Shown: positions 63,431 to 64,000 of the stretch, piece after piece
How the letters are laid out: each line of letters starts with the position of its first letter
How positions within the stretch are numbered: the first letter of the stretch is position 1
Source of the DNA: Saccharibacillus brassicae
GTDB taxonomy: Bacteria; Bacillota; Bacilli; Paenibacillales; Paenibacillaceae
Assembly (NCBI RefSeq): GCF_006542275.1
Contig: NZ_CP041217.1
Location: 2,961,501 to 3,025,500, forward strand
Reading direction: 5' to 3'
DNA length: 64,000 nucleotides
The notes under the pieces: generated by a model
What the model was told of the DNA's origin: nothing
What the model saw: the letters and a program-made list of their open reading frames with translations, nothing else
The model's database searches: none
Translations under genes and position numbers: made by a program

Positions 63431-64000
63431 ATGCGCGCAAAACAAAAATGGCTTCTGTCCACCCTGCTCGTCTCCTCGCTTGGAGCGCAGGTCGTGCCTC
63501 ATTCCGCTCTGGCCGATCCCGAACCGGCCAAGGCGCCGGACGAGACGCAGATCAAGAACGACAAAGCGGCAGCCGCTTTTATCGAAACGCCGGCCGAAGT
63601 GGTCAGCGAAGAAACGGCCGACCGCACGCTGTACAGCAAAGAGTACCTCATGAGCGACAACAGCCGGGAGACGGTATTGTCTGCCGCTCCGCTGCATTAC
63701 CGGGACGACAACGGCGATTATCAGGACATCCGCCTGTCGCTGACGTTGGAAGAGGTTTTGCCGGAAAAAGAAAGCGCGCCGACCGCCGACGTTCCGGCCG
63801 ACGCCGACTCGCAGCCGGCCGAATCGACGGAAAGCGAATCGACGCCGACCGAATCAACGCCGACCGCCGACAGCCCAGCCGCAGCGCCTGAAGCTGCATC
63901 TGATGCAGCCAAGCCGGAAGCGTCTGCACTCCGCTCGCTGTCTTCCGCTTCGCTCGCGGAACCGGCTGCCGAAGCACCGTCCGCCGAGCCGGCGAAGGAA
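63431..64000 (+). CDS. Secreted WapA/RHS-like protein, 3' part outside window
   Basis: 190 residues up to the window edge, no stop. ATG 63431 has TTGGAGGAA before it. Signal peptide at about 1-28 (KQKWLLSTLLVSSLGAQVV, cleavage after ALA). Then TLYSKEYLMSDNSRE and APLHYRDDNGDYQDI, the pattern seen at the start of WapA, RHS- and YD-repeat cell-wall proteins (xxPIHYKDxxGxWxxID). From about residue 115 the chain is Glu/Pro/Ser/Thr-rich spacer. If the family call holds, the missing part should be long and could end in a toxin domain followed by an immunity gene. Confidence 0.75.
   Translation, partial: MRAKQKWLLSTLLVSSLGAQVVPHSALADPEPAKAPDETQIKNDKAAAAFIETPAEVVSEETADRTLYSKEYLMSDNSRETVLSAAPLHYRDDNGDYQDIRLSLTLEEVLPEKESAPTADVPADADSQPAESTESESTPTESTPTADSPAAAPEAASDAAKPEASALRSLSSASLAEPAAEAPSAEPAKE

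Overview
The window looks like chromosomal DNA of a GC-rich member of the Bacillota, most likely Paenibacillaceae (Paenibacillus or Saccharibacillus type). Pointers are the Bacillus-type glucose 1-dehydrogenase, manganese-dependent PpaC, an OhrR-type operator in front of ohr, a near-consensus Fur box, strong AGGAGG ribosome sites, several TTG/GTG starts, and many stand-alone glycosidases. No tRNA, rRNA, insertion sequence, phage or CRISPR is visible.

Layout. 1-2331: end of a glucose 1-dehydrogenase gene, then a GH13 protein that has lost its catalytic nucleophile. 2899-8075: two GH51 arabinofuranosidases and a GH27 alpha-galactosidase, with AraR-like operators before both GH51 genes. 8543-10273: a second GH13 gene broken by one TAG codon. 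10535-12943: secreted zincin fused to an acidic repeat and a left-handed beta-helix. 13220-21350: ppaC, a DeoR-type regulator, an EAL phosphodiesterase with a degenerate GGDEF motif, and a multi-PAS hybrid kinase. 21547-25743: an apparent operon with a uronate-dehydrogenase-like SDR, a zinc-ribbon membrane protein, an HtrA-like protease and a small GNAT-like protein. 25953-32655: ohr, a C39-like protein, a lipoprotein, a DUF420-type membrane protein, adenosine deaminase, a tiny ORF behind a Fur box, and a two-gene membrane operon. 32858-40932 (mostly minus strand): GH38 alpha-mannosidase, a large hybrid kinase and an XRE-methyltransferase fusion.

41103-62477 is the most unusual part. It holds a minus-strand trio (large anchored exoprotein, zinc-ribbon membrane protein, one-helix membrane peptide) divergent from a secreted VWA protein. 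Next come a 1129-aa tubulin-like GTPase with a coupled 827-aa partner, a second membrane VWA protein, and an operon encoding a beta-rich protein, a zinc-ribbon P-loop GTPase and a 1121-aa membrane-anchored protein resembling GTPase-associated protein 1. A flavoprotein disulfide-reductase homologue, lacking the usual catalytic His-Glu pair, sits in the middle. I infer a membrane-linked, nucleotide-driven system, possibly of the biological-conflict type. The window ends inside a WapA/RHS-like secreted protein.

A second theme is repeats. Many gene-free stretches carry arrays of 25-35 bp dyads. Although the cores differ between arrays, the spacing alternates between about 50 and about 60 bp at five loci. 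Unrelated short tandem repeats also start just after several stop codons.
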